From the NCBI GenBank assembly GCA_002633005.1, contig NMRA01000182.1, positions 195,077 to 259,076 of the forward strand: a stretch of DNA of 64,000 nt. Direction: 5' to 3'. The notes under the pieces are model-generated. The model was not told where the DNA came from and did no database searches. It was given only the letters and a program-made list of their open reading frames with translations. Position numbers and translations under genes: made by a program. Each line of letters opens with the position of its first letter. Positions within the stretch are counted from its first letter, which is position 1. Positions 1 through 12,071 of the stretch are shown here, in pieces. Origin of the DNA: Phoronis australis. Taxonomy: Eukaryota > Phoronida > Phoronidae.

Positions 1-49
1 TTGCAAAAGTGCAGACGTTGCGTTCAGTTGCTGCTTCATGGTATTCATC
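1..49 (-). CDS. RNF207: Possible RNF207 exon 9, cut by the window edge
   Basis: An AG at 50-51 (minus strand) could be an acceptor. The following 49 bases, joined to the two bases left by exon 8, read RMNTMKQQLNATSALLQ without a stop, resembling the MQSLKDQV... helical part of vertebrate RNF207. The pyrimidine tract is poor and the match is short, so this is tentative. Confidence 0.35.
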
Positions 50-3000
50 CTATACTATCAGCTTTATTTGTTTCCAATATTTATTTGAATTATGTTTTTT
101 AATGGCAAAAGATTGAGTGGTCTACTACAATGCTCAATTGTTGTTCCATATACAGTGACTTTAGTGAAGAAAACAGCACTAGCCATCAAGTCACAATCAA
201 ATTCTTAATATGTAGTTTAAGAAAAGCTTGAACAACATCAGATAATGTTATTGTTGAGTAATAACCATGAAAGTGTACAAGCATGTTCGATGACTGCAGA
301 TCATCACCTTTCCTATTTAGTGAAAAGTGAAAAAGGAAACAAGAAGTTTTGCCGGAGTCATCATTTTATCACTAAGTAAGGACAGTTACTGTAAAATCCA
401 CAAGAGGCATTGGCCTAGGATGTGCATTTCAACATGAAAAAACTCCAGATATTAAATATTTATTTGGTGAATGCTCAATCGGTACCTATTTACATGTTAC
501 TGTTCAGCAGGCTTTTACCAATTATAAGTATCAAAATCTAAAATTATATTTTTTTCAATTTGTTACATTCAGTTGATGTGCTTGATTTTAGGTCAACACA
601 GTTTGAAACATTAAAGTGCTTTCTCATTAAGGGAAGTTCAGTTTACCGATTAAGGGAAGTTCAGTTTAACGAAGCTTTGCCGAAACTGCACCTACCTTTC
701 CCACTTAATAGCGATACCGAATTTATAGCTATAACAGACGTACAACTATTATTAAAATCTCTTAGTCCATTTACACCGACCTCTTGTCTAGTTACATTGT
801 CATGACATTTCGGTGGGCCTATTCTCTGGCCATCGTCAGGTGTTCCTGCGCTCTTAGAATGAGCACAGATATGTGGTACACTCATCATGGTGTGATTTTT
901 TGTCCAAGGAAGGATTTGAACCCAAAGTCATTTTAGAAAGTGAATACTGAGTAGTGGGTTCGAGGCTCACTGAAAATGGTTCGCCTGCCATTTACGAGTG
1001 TTTATGAAAATGATCAGTGTCATACTTCGTCAGATATGTTTTCTTTTATTTATTTACGTCCCTCTATTGAGAGCACATCGGCTACTCTGCAGTAACAAAG
1101 AATATGCATTGCAAGTCTTGCGTATATCCTTGCCGCGACCTCTAACAATAACTTCAACGCTTCACTTTTAGTCTTCCCACTACACCGAAGCTCCGGTTAG
1201 CATCGAAGCTTCACTTCTGTATCCTACCATTTTAAGGGAAGTTTCACTTGCAGATTAACTACCAGAATTAACCTTTCCCACTCATCAAAACTTCGTTAAA
1301 AGTGAAGTTTCACTTCTAATGTGAAAGCGACTTCAGTGACTTCAATCAATATGGCATAAGTCACAACAATCAAGGAATAAAAGGCTGATAAGATTGATGA
1401 GAATTATGATAAACGGGCAGATCAAATGACTAAGTCGAAAGCGCCCAAATGCTCCCATCAGACATCTTTTGGCCACTTCAAACATTCACTGCCCTGACTG
1501 ACAAAACATTGCCTAGCTTTATCACATCCCTACCACTCGATATTGGGACAAGCAGTTAAGTGCACTCAAAATGCCGAACTATGTCATAGTCCTTTCAGCC
1601 CTCTCATGGTAAGAAAACAACCAGTCAAATGAGATAAAATAACAAATGCCCATAAGGCTGATCAGCTCTAGGGACGTTCATATGTGAATTATTTTTCAGG
1701 CGGCAGATTTGCCCTCTGATCAAAGGGCATGCACACATTATAAAAGCCTTATTCAAGGTAGACAGTTGAGTAGTTTGAAACACCTCAGTCTGAATGTTTT
1801 CATTTTAAAGACAAATCTACAATGGTTGGTGCATTAGGTCGCTTACACAAATGAGATGAGCAGAAGAATCATTTTTTCTGCTGAGGTACGCAACATAAAA
1901 TACCATCACATAGCTATTCAAATGCGAATAGCTATGTTTAATATATTGAACAGTTTTCCATAGGTAGGTAGATTTAAGGCGGGCCGGAGTGGGCGTGGCC
2001 CTCCACTGTGGCTATCACCAAAAAAACATGCCAGCATACTGTTTTTAGTACATCACAAATGCTTGTACTGGACATTGGTGGTTGTGCTCCAATCGCAACA
2101 TCCTAGATACACACTGACTGATATGATGACGCATAACTGGGAGGCATAACTTTCAATGGAACAAATGTTATGACCTTAGAGTTCATTTTAGAATTTGAAA
2201 GGCAAACAATACTAAACGTGCACACAGACTAGTCAAAACCATGGCGTCCAATGACCCACAAACAAACAAACAATAAATGCCAATCATAACCTCCCCCAAT
2301 GGAATTGGGGGAGGCAAAAATTAAAGTATTGAGGACATGCGCTCACCTTTTCCCACTATTGCTATGATTGCCGCTGTAAGACTTGCCAGAGTACGCTGAG
2401 TCCTTGGGATAGGAAAGAGATCGGAAAGGAAGGAGCGTCTCCAAGCATCGTGCAAATTCCAGCTTGTAGTCGGTATGAATGGTGCTACCCTGGCACATGT
2501 GAATGGGGTGGGGTAGGTCGGCGATGGACTGGAGACGGTTGATGAGTATCTGAAACAGGTTGGACAAGACTAAATTATTGTAAAATGTCACCAATTTTGG
2601 ACACAATATGGCGGACAAGTTAAATTATATTTTCTCAATTTTCCACTAAACATGTGTAGCACTAAATTGTTGCTTTTCCATGTTCAAGTTCTGCATCATA
2701 GTTACTACCAAATTGTGAACATTCACAACATTAGAATCCTTTTAAAAATTAAAAGGGGTAATTTTGATAATCATTTTTATCCAAAATTGGTGAGTTTGTG
2801 CTACAATAAATGCTCATGTGTAGTAGGTTGGCAATGAATTGATAATGGTTGATGTATAATCTATCTGAACAGAACGGGTAAGACATTGTTGAAACGAATA
2901 TTCATCGGGTGGGGCAGATCAGCTATGGATTGAAGATGATTGGTGAATTTCTGATAATTGTAATGAATATTCATGGTTCAGGAATCTAACCTGTCAGATT

Positions 3001-6000
3001 GAACAACCTTAAATTGATTCTTGAGAGTAGGGGATATGTTTCCTGCAATGTTTCATATTGAGTACGCACTGCCGCTTGTATAGAAACTGTAAAACAATCA
3101 AGATGAGAGAACTTACGTAGGCCAGGTCAAGGAACTCGTACTTGTTTGCTGAACTACTGAAGACTGTGCAGGTGACTAGGTTGATGTGCAGAGTGGGTAG
3201 GAGGGCATTGAGGGTCGTCAGCTGCTCCTTCAAGATGGTCTCACGCTCTTGATACTGCCTGTTGAAGTATACGCACTTTGTAAAGTGAATGAGGGGCAGG
3301 TGACAAGTGGAGGAGTGGGCGCAAAGGTGGGGGGAAAGAGAGGGGGGTAGGAGAAATCTGGAGGGTGGTAGGAGCTAGTTTTTAAAAGAAAGAGGGCAAC
3401 GGATGAGGCAAGGTAGGCAAAAGAAGGGGCGAGGGAAGCAAAGGATGGGGTGAGAGGCAGAGACGAGGCAGGGGCGACGCAGCAGGCAAAGGAGGGGGTT
3501 AGGGAGGAAAGGCAGGCAGGCAGGAAAGGGAGTCACTTTTAGCATGACACTGCTTCCATGTTGGTGTAATGCGTGAGAACTATTCATTACCGCACGTGTT
3601 TTTGTTTTTAAAAAAGTAATAAGCACAGAATTGATAATTATTTGAGAAACCTCATCACCACATTATTAAACCAGAGTGCTGTATCAACACAATCCAACAT
3701 TTAAAGTATAAGTGTGTGGTTTTTAAATGAATACGCAAATTGGTAAATCTTACCGATCAACATCCTGAAGGAGATTGTCTTTTTTATGCAAAATTTTCTC
3801 CTGCATAGTTGCAAACAAGTCACTGATGGCTTCTTTTTCCGAAATACTGTTTTTATGAAGTTCATCAAGGAGATTCTTCAGTTGAGCAATGGCATCTTGT
3901 ACCAAATTCTGAAGCTGTCGAATTTGCTATAAAAAATGTAATTTATAACTAACTATACTCGGCTAGAAGTAAGGCGTGAAATTTAGAACTAGATGAGATT
4001 GCACTCACAACCAGAAATAAAACATTTACATGGCACATGATTATACAAGCAAAAAATTAAGATGTAGATTCAGACATATCATCAAGACAGTATCAGTGAT
4101 ACGTTATTTAATATTAGGTATAGATTGGGCACTATTAAATGCACTAAGCTCACTCCATAATGCTCAGTGAGGTGAAATTAATTATGGCCCAATGTTATAG
4201 TACAACTTACAGTAATAAATATTTCTATAAAGATCCAACTAGGTGAACTCAGTTCTAAAGCTCATTCATTACCTGAACAGCTTGGTCTAACTTTTTACAT
4301 CCCTGGTTATAGGCTGACTCTAAGTCTATACAGTGAGATCGCATCGTTCTGTAAAAAGAACATTGAAACAAGTCAACTCCAAAGATAAGCCCACAAGACA
4401 TGTCAAGGGTTTTAACATGATTATGAATGCCGGCAATTTTTCAAAAAAATATTTCTGACTATAGCTAATTTAAAAGTACATAACTTGAAAATGGCAAAGC
4501 CTAGTTGGTGCTGTTTATGATTTAAGGAAGAAGCAAATTATCAGTTGGCCATCATATTGTGTCCCGAGATTATAGTGGCATATACTTAGGTTTCTGAACC
4601 CAAGACTATAGCAACTTTAATTTAACAGACTGCTGCAATTTGTAATAACTTTTCACAAAAATGTCCATCTTATACATAATTCCATATATCAGAGCTTACA
4701 TGTCGGTGTCTCTAAAGCAGTTAATGCACAACATCGCTTTCTTCTGTTTGCAGAACATAATGTATGGTTCATTGTGAAGAGCTGAAACAAAATTAAGCAT
4801 CAAGAATGCAAGACAAAATACTGTTTTCTACAGTTGATAGATCACCATGTAGTGTTATGTGAAACAGAATTAACAAAATTTAATCAAATAAAAGAATTTT
4901 AAAACATTTGAGCTCTTTTCTTCTCTTCACAGAAAATTATGCAACACTCAATATGAAGGACTAAAAATGTCCACAGCCACCTTAACTAAACTTAATTCTT
5001 TGTGCAAATTATATCATAAGCCATTTGATCAAATGTTTTGCGCATAAACAGTATTTACTCTTAAATAATAAAACATCAAAAATTTATGCTTTGAATTCTA
5101 CATGATTCACATGAAAAAGCCAAAGACACGCTTTCATTACATGTTAATGAACTACTTAGATGAGAAAGCGCTACAGATATCAGCAAGTTAGCATAAACTT
5201 CCCATTTATAATTCATACGCTTTTTCCTAAGTGGTACCGCGGTATTTTTCTGCAGGCACTTTGACAGAGAAACTCCAGGAAATATTTAATCATGTACATG
5301 TGCAATGCAGTGTGTTAAACAACAAAACCAATCCAACAAGACACAACAACACTTTTCATTGACTAAATTCTTAGAAGCAGTATCTTATGGTGACTGCACA
5401 ATTCAATTATCTTATTCCACGAAGATTCACGTTGTCTCGTTAAAAATTAACCAAAGAGGAAATAATGATGTTCACATGCTGTGTAGTTCACCACTGGCAA
5501 GACTAAAGTTCATGAATATTTCAATGTTACTTTTCCTTGTAAGCGGCAAACTCTTTAACAATGAGAATATATTAATAATTAATGGAACACCATTACGTGC
5601 TAGACTAGTATACCACAGGGTTCTAGACCACTTACCTGTTACACTAAACACGTATACAACAGGTTCTTGCTATACTCACAAATTTCTAATTCCGATTTCA
5701 TTTACTTATTTTGACAAGCTAGTGTTCTAAAAAATCTCACCAGCATTTCATAGATCTCAGAAACAAGCTCCTTTCTCACTGAGACTGCTGGTCGCAATCT
5801 AACGAAGGAAGGAAACGATGGGGTGTTAAATCGTGGACATATATGTGTGTAGTAGATTACACCCTATTTGAAGGGACAAGTAGGATCATCTCTAGTTCAA
5901 CATTTCCAAAAGCAGACAAAATATATCGTAAAATGTAACCAAGTTAGAACACAATGAGGTAGACAAGGCAATATTTGTTTTTTTTTTATTTACATAAAAG

Positions 6001-9000
6001 ACAAGCAACGTGAAAATAAAATCAAAAGTTCTACATCACAACTACCATCAAACAATGCTTTGAGACTCTGTGGGCATTCACAGAAATGTTGTAAACCTTT
6101 AAAAATGAAAGATGGTGAGTTTTGTCAATTATTTATGTTGGAAATTGGTGAGAGTTTAACAAAATCTTTTTGAATAACTCCTCTATAGATATACCCCATC
6201 AAGAAATTGCACTACAAAAACGTTGATAGAATTCGTTAATTTTTTGAAAACTTTAAATTAATGGCTACAATCCATTGTTGGTGCAGGTCCATACCAACTC
6301 ATTTTGAAACCTGATCCTCACTACTGCCAAAAAACGCACACAAGCACGGTTTCAATGCCACGGTGAGCTAAGCGAACCACAAGCACTTTCAAACTACAAA
6401 AAAATACCACATCTATTTCAAAACTACATAGACCAGAACCAGCTATGCCTTTCTTTGGCCTAAGTATGCAGGCCATTTACCCCCTCAACCCAGCAGACAT
6501 TTCTAGGCTTCTGAATGTGTTGATAGCTACAAATGATTATTTAGTGTGCAGTCACAAATGTTTTCATTCCTTCAAGACTCAAAGACAGAAATGAGCCAAA
6601 GTTGAAACACTAAAATATAAATTGCAAAAGTACAATTGTAGGAAACTAAAAACTTTTGTCCTGGACGTCTTTTTAATACGCTGGTACAAAACTACAGTCT
6701 TGAATGTCATTTTAAAACGAAAATTATGTAGCGCGAAATTTACTCCTCAATCAAGTACAGGTGTGTTTTGTGTGTGTGTTGGTGTTAGTTTCTGTTGAAA
6801 CCACATGATTTCTAAGCCATTAACACTACTTCCATGTTTTCCGTTCACATGACTCTCCAGTGCGTACCACCACATTTTCCATTCACATGACTCTCCTGTG
6901 CGTACCACCACATTTTCCGTTCACATGACTCTCCTGTGCGTACCACCACATTTTCTGTTCACACAATTCTCCAGTGCCTACCACAACCACAGCCACAAAT
7001 TCAGCTACTTACTGCATTTGCGATGGATGTCTTTTGTTCGTTTAGACATCTTGACAACGTCGTGCGCTTGGAACATCCTCGCCTTGTGCGTTTCCTCACG
7101 ACAGTTGGCGCACAGCGGCTGGTTACACGTGTTACAGAAGAACATGCCACTGTCCGCCTGCAACAGACGTCTACCAAGTGAACACAGCAATATTGATACA
7201 GAAACTACCTATAGTGCTGACCATGAAGTTGACATTAAAACACCGCATATGAAACAGACCAAATAATACTACAAAGCGGTTTCAACTTGTCCTTCACCAT
7301 GGTTAGGGATTAAAGTTTTGGAAGAAGTGACAAAACATCTTTGCTTTAGACTGAAGTTGGTCTGAGAAAGACAAAGCATTCATGCACCAAGAACAAGGTT
7401 GCTAATAGGTCGTCTCCTTCCTAAATGCCGAAAAAATCACTTAAAAGCCTATTGTAGTTGAGACTGCAGTAGTCAACAGGGTGTGTAGTTTACAACTAAC
7501 ATGTAAAAATATGTAAGAACTTATTTAGTGATATTGTTTAAACTGTCAATAAAAACCATACATTAGTGGCACAACTGAGGGACTGCATGGCCTCCGCTAC
7601 ATGTTGGCATAGTGCACTTTTCCAAGTGCTTGAACACCATTGGTTTGTGTTTTCATGTAGATAGTACACAACTCACCTGATCACAGTTAGCACATAGGAC
7701 CCGTTCTTCTACAGAAGACTCCACCAAGAACTTGAGCAGAGGGTCAGGGGGTGGGACTTTGTCAGACACTTCAGTCACCATACTGTGGACAAAGCAAAGT
7801 TTATAGTAGTCGTGTATTGCTAACAGAAGTACCTGACATTTAAACTAGGTAGAGCACATCCTCAGATAAATTTGAGAGAAAGAATGGTGCCGGGTGTGTT
7901 CTATACTTAAGTTTCTTGCGAGATGAGAGATCATGCAAGACCACATACAATAACACGAGTGAATGAGTATTTGTCAAGTAAGCGCCAGCAAAATGGCTAC
8001 AATGACTCAAGTGACTGATCTCTAAGACGGAAATGTTGAATCATTAGCTAGAATTCACTGTTTGCGTTCCATAAGCAAAAATTTCTTTCCGCAAGTGTGT
8101 ACCAAGTGCCTTACAAAACACAACTCTGGCTTTTCTCAAAACTTGGTTCCCAGGTCATGATTCTCTGGCTAAAACATGCTGCTCTCTGTGAGTTTTCAAT
8201 TGCAAAAATGTGCCTTAACAAACATCAATCGCACAAATTCCAGTGAATGGCAGACTTGCGTATTACTCAGAGTAGGTTACTACATAACAGTTTGTCATCA
8301 CAATACGTCACTAAGAATTCTTATGCACTGATGCCACATAATGCATTTGCCAAAAATGAACTCTGAATAACCAATGCGTCGCTCAAATTCTATCAATAGA
8401 ACATACAAGCATATGCTAGACCAACTTCATGTTGATCCAACACTAGCATTACAAGGAAATTGAAGATATCACTTGAGATGCTTCCTCTTCCAATGTGGAA
8501 ACTAAATCGGGACATGAAAAACAAATCAGTCATCAAGGTCAGTGCTGACACCGTTAGAGTTTATCTTAGCTTCAAATTGGCATCAGTTTTGACAATGACG
8601 ATGAATAAAAAAGTCTAATTGAGAGGTTGCTCAAGCTTTGCAGAAAACTGAATTTTTGTCACAAACACTGGATAGACCCGTCTCAAATTACCACACCGTA
8701 ATGCTGAACCCATCAATTTTTACCCACAATGCCACACATTTGACACGGTATAACATCACGACTACTGGGGTGGTGGTTATTATTTCACTAGTCAAAATAA
8801 TTGTATCGTCGCCACTCTTGAGCCAGCAGTCCACTGTTAGTTGTAATAATGACACCAGGAAATTGACAAGCTGCACTGATAAGTCTAATCTTCAAGGATG
8901 CACAGCATATTGTTCTTCACTTGTCAGTCTCACCCCAAAAACTAGGTCAATCGCACAATGCATTATTTTTTTCACTCTACAAGAGAGGAAAGTTCATTCC

Positions 9001-9702
9001 AACCTGATGTAATTGATTAATCGGAAAAAACACACAGAGAAAATATTTTCACTTTCATGAACAGTGTCATTTCATGCACAGAAAAACCAACATTAGCCTC
9101 AGCTTTAGGACAGATAACTTGACCCTTGGGCTATTTGTTGCCTAGAACCTGTATAGCAGTAGGGTAAGACAAGCTAGAAAAAAATGGGAAAATCACACAT
9201 TGCTAAGTTGTGTTGACTAGTGGAGTTCATTAAATAGTCAGTAATTTTAATAATTCAGCCAAAATATTTAAGATACCTTGACAGTTTCAACAAGAAAATC
9301 CATGTTTTGTTCATAATTATAGCTGTATGACACGCCATCTGCTGGTCACATTGCGAACAAGTCATGAATTTTCCTGATGGAATCTGTCAAGGCACCTTTA
9401 GTTATTAAATAAGTTTCTGGTCATCTTGTTAGAGCTTTTCATTATTGTCATTATTAAAGTCAAGCTTTGTTGGTAACGAATATATTCGAATACCCAAAAT
9501 AATCTACGTACCCACACAGAGGGCATGTGGTATGTCCATCAGACGCTCTTCCACACAGACAACGGGAACAAAACGAGTGGAAACAGCTGAGTAGACACGG
9601 CTCCTCAAACTGTTCATTGCAGAGGTAACACAGCAGTGGGTTGCGGCGAAGCTCACCCAGGTCGACATCTTCGATAGTTGGTTGAAAGATGCCTCCTGAC
9701 AT
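1..9702 (-). CDS. RNF207: RING finger protein 207-like (RNF207), partial, 8-9 exons
   Basis: Spliced gene whose 3' end leaves the window at position 1. Coding exons in transcript order: 9702-9512, 7782-7677, 7157-7013, 4781-4700, 4348-4273, 3926-3754, 3258-3117, 2549-2347, and probably 49-1. All joins keep frame, giving about 389 residues here. The order is a C3HC4 RING (Cys25, 28, 40, His42, Cys45, 48, 60, 63), a cysteine-rich B-box (exons 2-3), a second CxxH-type B-box (exon 4), then a helical coiled-coil region. Matches to vertebrate RNF207 are residue-level, for example ANKYEFLDLAY and EFARCLETLLPF. In vertebrates RNF207 is a cytoplasmic protein that works with HSP70-type chaperones to control hERG potassium channel abundance; that role here is inference. 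The start is the ATG at 9702 (MSGGIF, as in vertebrates); the frame is open further upstream but only from a GTG. Identity is near certain. Confidence 0.93.
627..671. repeat. 22-bp direct repeat, two copies
   Basis: ATTAAGGGAAGTTCAGTTTA is repeated at 627 and 649. Related AAGGGAAGTTTCACTT and TTCACTTCT words recur at about 1150-1340. Function unknown; possibly the remains of a small transposon inside the RNF207 intron. Confidence 0.6.
2347..2549 (-). CDS. RNF207: RNF207 coding exon 8
   Basis: 203 bp, phase 0 start, encoding INRLQSIADLPHPIHMCQGS and EFARCLETLLPF, then a serine/glycine/lysine-rich stretch where the vertebrate protein is also low in complexity. Acceptor TTTCAG, donor AG/GTGAGC. 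It leaves two bases (AG) for the next exon. Confidence 0.9.
3117..3258 (-). CDS. RNF207: RNF207 coding exon 7 (coiled coil)
   Basis: 142 bp encoding KEQLTTLNALLPTLHINLVT and then ANKYEFLDLAY, one of the most conserved parts of RNF207. Acceptor CAACAG, donor TAC/GTAAGT. In transcript sense the intron just before it carries a roughly 240-nt pyrimidine-rich tract. Confidence 0.92.
3289..3535 (-). repeat. Polypyrimidine tract in RNF207 intron 6
   Basis: About 245 bases are almost pure A/G on the plus strand, hence C/U-rich in the RNF207 transcript, with runs of five and six G on the plus strand. It starts about 30 bp upstream (transcript sense) of the exon 7 acceptor. Confidence 0.75.
3754..3926 (-). 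CDS. RNF207: RNF207 coding exon 6 (coiled coil)
   Basis: 173 bp, phase 0 start, encoding a charged heptad-like helix (QLQNLVQDAIAQLKNLLDEL onward to LLQDVD). Acceptor TTTTATAG, donor CG/GTAAGA. It fits the coiled-coil region that follows the B-boxes in TRIM-like proteins. Confidence 0.9.
4273..4348 (-). CDS. RNF207: RNF207 coding exon 5 (end of B-box, start of helix)
   Basis: 76 bp encoding MRSHCIDLESAYNQGCKKLD and the next residues. It ends in phase 0 with CAG/GTAATG. The SHCIDLESAY segment closely follows the vertebrate protein. Confidence 0.9.
4700..4781 (-). CDS. RNF207: RNF207 coding exon 4 (second B-box)
   Basis: 82 bp encoding LHNEPYIMFC and LCINCFRDTD; with the cysteine ending exon 3 this forms the C-x-L-H start of a B-box 2-type zinc site. 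The pattern, including CINCFRD, is the same as in vertebrate RNF207. Acceptor TTTCAG, donor AT/GTAAGC. Confidence 0.9.
6837..6988. repeat. 38-bp minisatellite, four copies
   Basis: Unit begins TTTTCCGTTCACATGACTCT and recurs at 6837, 6875, 6913 and 6951, exactly 38 bp apart; the last copy is more diverged. It sits in the RNF207 intron next to the exon 3 donor. Confidence 0.9.
7013..7157 (-). CDS. RNF207: RNF207 coding exon 3 (B-box)
   Basis: 145 bp encoding the core of the B-box, with CNTC, CANC and conserved histidines (ETHKARMFQAHDVV). Acceptor TTGCAG, donor GCA/GTAAGT. The donor lies about 25 bp from a 38-bp minisatellite in the following intron. Confidence 0.92.
7677..7782 (-). CDS. RNF207: RNF207 coding exon 2 (linker and start of B-box)
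   Basis: 106 bp; completes a glycine and then encodes a proline-rich linker (DKVPPPDPLLKFLVESS) followed by the first cysteines of the B-box (LCANCDQ). Acceptor TCCACAG and donor CAG/GTGAGT are both strong. The same linker-plus-CANC order is seen in vertebrate RNF207. Confidence 0.9.
9333..9345 (-). promoter_or_regulatory. Isolated CTCF-like motif
   Basis: On the minus strand CCAGCAGATGGCG fits the CTCF core consensus at all 13 positions. It lies in the first coding intron of RNF207. Motif match only. Confidence 0.3.
9512..9702 (-). CDS. RNF207: RNF207 coding exon 1 (RING finger)
   Basis: Encodes residues 1-64, holding the complete C3HC4 RING with all eight zinc ligands. The exon continues upstream as 5' UTR to a probable acceptor at 9799-9800 (pyrimidine-rich, ending TTCAG), so the exon start is about 9798. 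The donor is GG/GTACGT, leaving two bases of a glycine codon. Confidence 0.92.
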
Positions 9703-9797
9703 AGTTCTGTTCCGAGACTGACGTGGTTGGCCAGAGTGGTCGTCACACAAAATCACATCGTTAGCCACGGTTTCCACGTTTCAGGCTTTCAGCAATC

Positions 9798-11600
9798 CCT
9801 GAATGAATAGAGAAGACAATCACTGAGCAGATGAGACAATCAATCAATCATTGAACAGAGAAGATAATCACTGAACGAAGAGATAATCAATGTACAATAC
9901 GTACTATCTACATTAAATAATAACTAACACCTGATGGGTAATTTGCTTACATTTAATGATGAAAATCTTTCTGTAAAGCTCTGCAATTTTTTGCCCAAAT
10001 TTATTATAGGCCCTATTTGCCAGTTTGAAAATTTACGCTTCACATAACTTAGGAATAGAACCCTGCGTACAAGCAAATTTCTGAAGCCCAGTGCATGGTC
10101 AGTGATGGCAGATTTATGGAAGATGGTTTTGGAAGTACATCTTTAACTACAAAGCAATCATGTGATCGTTTGAAAGAAAACTACCATTGCAGACACTGAC
10201 AGAGAATCGATCCACATCAGAAAAAGTGATGACCATGGATAACACATACACCCAAACCGCCACACAGAGAGCGTCCCTCCCAACTCAAGTCACATTACTT
10301 ATAACACATGCTTACATCTACATCACTTTGACAAAGAGTTTCAAAAAAGATGGCTGAAAATATTTAATAGATACGTAATCCCTAGACTGTGAAAAAACGA
10401 AACCAGCTGCACTAAAATGGCAGCAATAGTGAAGTAATTAGTCAGTGAGATTTAGCACAGCTCCAACTTCCAGACTGCAGTCAGCTTCACGCAAGACAAA
10501 AATAAAGACTGTAATTAATTTCCTATTTTGGAAAGTCAAGTGATTTAATTGATTAGCTCAAGAGGTGTTGCTTCGGAACAGTGCATTTACGATGAATGAA
10601 CACCAGCGCAGTATTCACGGACAGTCAGAATATAAATGTGTCTGTCGCTACTAAGCAGGCATAAACATGGAATTTAAAGAAAAAATTTTATTGTGATGAA
10701 GGAACCACTGCTCTGTGCCCTTTTGTTCGGGTTCAGGTGGCCAGTCTATAATCTACACGTTTATTTTTATGACCAGTCTAGGCAATGACCAGCATAACTT
10801 TCCGTGACAAACTGGCAATTGCCGTTCATCCGTAACTCATCGGATAATTCCGTATCATCCTTCACTTTCGCGGGACCAAGGAGTTGATCCAAACAGGCTT
10901 TTTGGGAAGATTTTTGTGCTTTGACCGCGAATTTCTTGTGAACTCGGTGAAGCAGGACACCGTAAATGGTATTGGGAGAAAGAACAATACCTCATGGTTT
11001 ATTGAATGTCTGTTTTGTATAAATTTATTGAGTTTTGTGTTTGCTATGGACGGCTGAAGTGAAGCAACTGTGTAATTTCTAGTCCGGAGTGTCATACCTT
11101 GTAGTATTATATAGTGTATTGGGAACGATCACAAGCTGAGGACGCCTGTTTACAACACAGCCCTGGGCTGTGGCTCACTGAGCCCGTGTCTCTGATCACA
11201 ACCACAGGTACTGCTCTAAGCCATGTTACCTAGTACCAATATGACATTATTCTTCAGTGGTACAGTGCAGAACAGGCAGGGTTAACCCTGAGGCTTAACT
11301 TAGTCGTGTAACACAGACTAGATGTTGTAACAAAACTTGATTAAACTAAGTGAATCGGAATGCTTCCGCTTACACATTATCTGTTGAAAGAAAACGATGT
11401 ACTCTGTGAGAGTTTTACAGCGGTAAAAGTGTGCACAAGTACCAAGCATATTTGAGGAGTCGAAAAAATAACGACTTACCTTTCACAATGACAGGAAAAT
11501 AACGTTTTTAAAAATCCGGCAAACCCAAAAAATCTTTCAGTCTTCGTTGTCTGGTGGGCGCCATGACACTTTTGACCTATTTACTCTTCGTCCGACAGGG
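9798..11600 (-). promoter_or_regulatory. RNF207: Probable RNF207 5' UTR intron and noncoding first exon
   Basis: A strong donor (AAAG/GTAAGT on the minus strand, exon ending at 11480) and the acceptor before 9798 together suggest a noncoding first exon around 11480-11600 and a 1.7-kb UTR intron. Only splice signals support this; no transcript is available. Confidence 0.45.
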
Positions 11601-12071
11601 TGCGTAGTTTGGACATGGTTGATAAATTTTTTATTCTGAAACCATTTGTGACTTAGTACATGTGGGAATATTACGATATCGTTGTAATCGCCAGTCTAGC
11701 AGCAACAGGGCTCTTGGATCGGGTGGAAAAACTATACCGTTTGAGAACTGCTTGCGAGCACCTGAAGACAAAGTCGTCAACAGACGACTGGCCAGACAAG
11801 TGAATGGTCACTTCTGTCATCAACTCTGGTCGACATATTGACATGTGAACCAAAAGGTGGTTGAGTCATTTCACTTACACTGACACATTTGAGCGGGTCC
11901 GTGAAGTTAATTGCACTTTTCACTTTAAACTTCACTGTAAATTGAATTTTAACCACACGCAGTGTGCAAATTTCTCAGATTGGTGACTTAGGACAGCACA
12001 GGGTCTCAGAGAGGAAATTCCACTACAACTTGGAACTTATAATTGCTAGACTCATTCCCAAGATTGTCATA
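11600..12071. promoter_or_regulatory. Divergent promoter region and PORCN 5' UTR
   Basis: RNF207 (minus) and PORCN (plus) point away from each other. About 0.4 kb between the likely RNF207 first exon and the PORCN reading frame must contain both promoters or one shared bidirectional promoter. Acceptor-like AGs at 11961-11962 (CACACGCAG) and 11977-11978 (TTTCTCAG) suggest PORCN may have a 5' UTR intron. I see no convincing TATA box. Confidence 0.4.

Noticed and set aside
950-975. tRNA T-arm-like sequence (GGGTTCGAGGCTCAC)
   Set aside because: No matching anticodon arm, D arm or acceptor stem around it; at most a remnant of a tRNA-derived repeat.
5305-5730. 141-codon plus-strand frame
   Set aside because: Lies inside an RNF207 intron on the opposite strand, with no domain or splice support.
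9703-9777. Extending RNF207 25 residues upstream of MSGGIF
   Set aside because: The extension starts with GTG, and the vertebrate protein also begins MSG.IF.
11964-12071. Extending the porcupine protein 36 residues upstream
   Set aside because: The upstream frame begins with GTG and contains no ATG; acceptor-like AGs lie in it. The ATG at 12072 is the first usable start.
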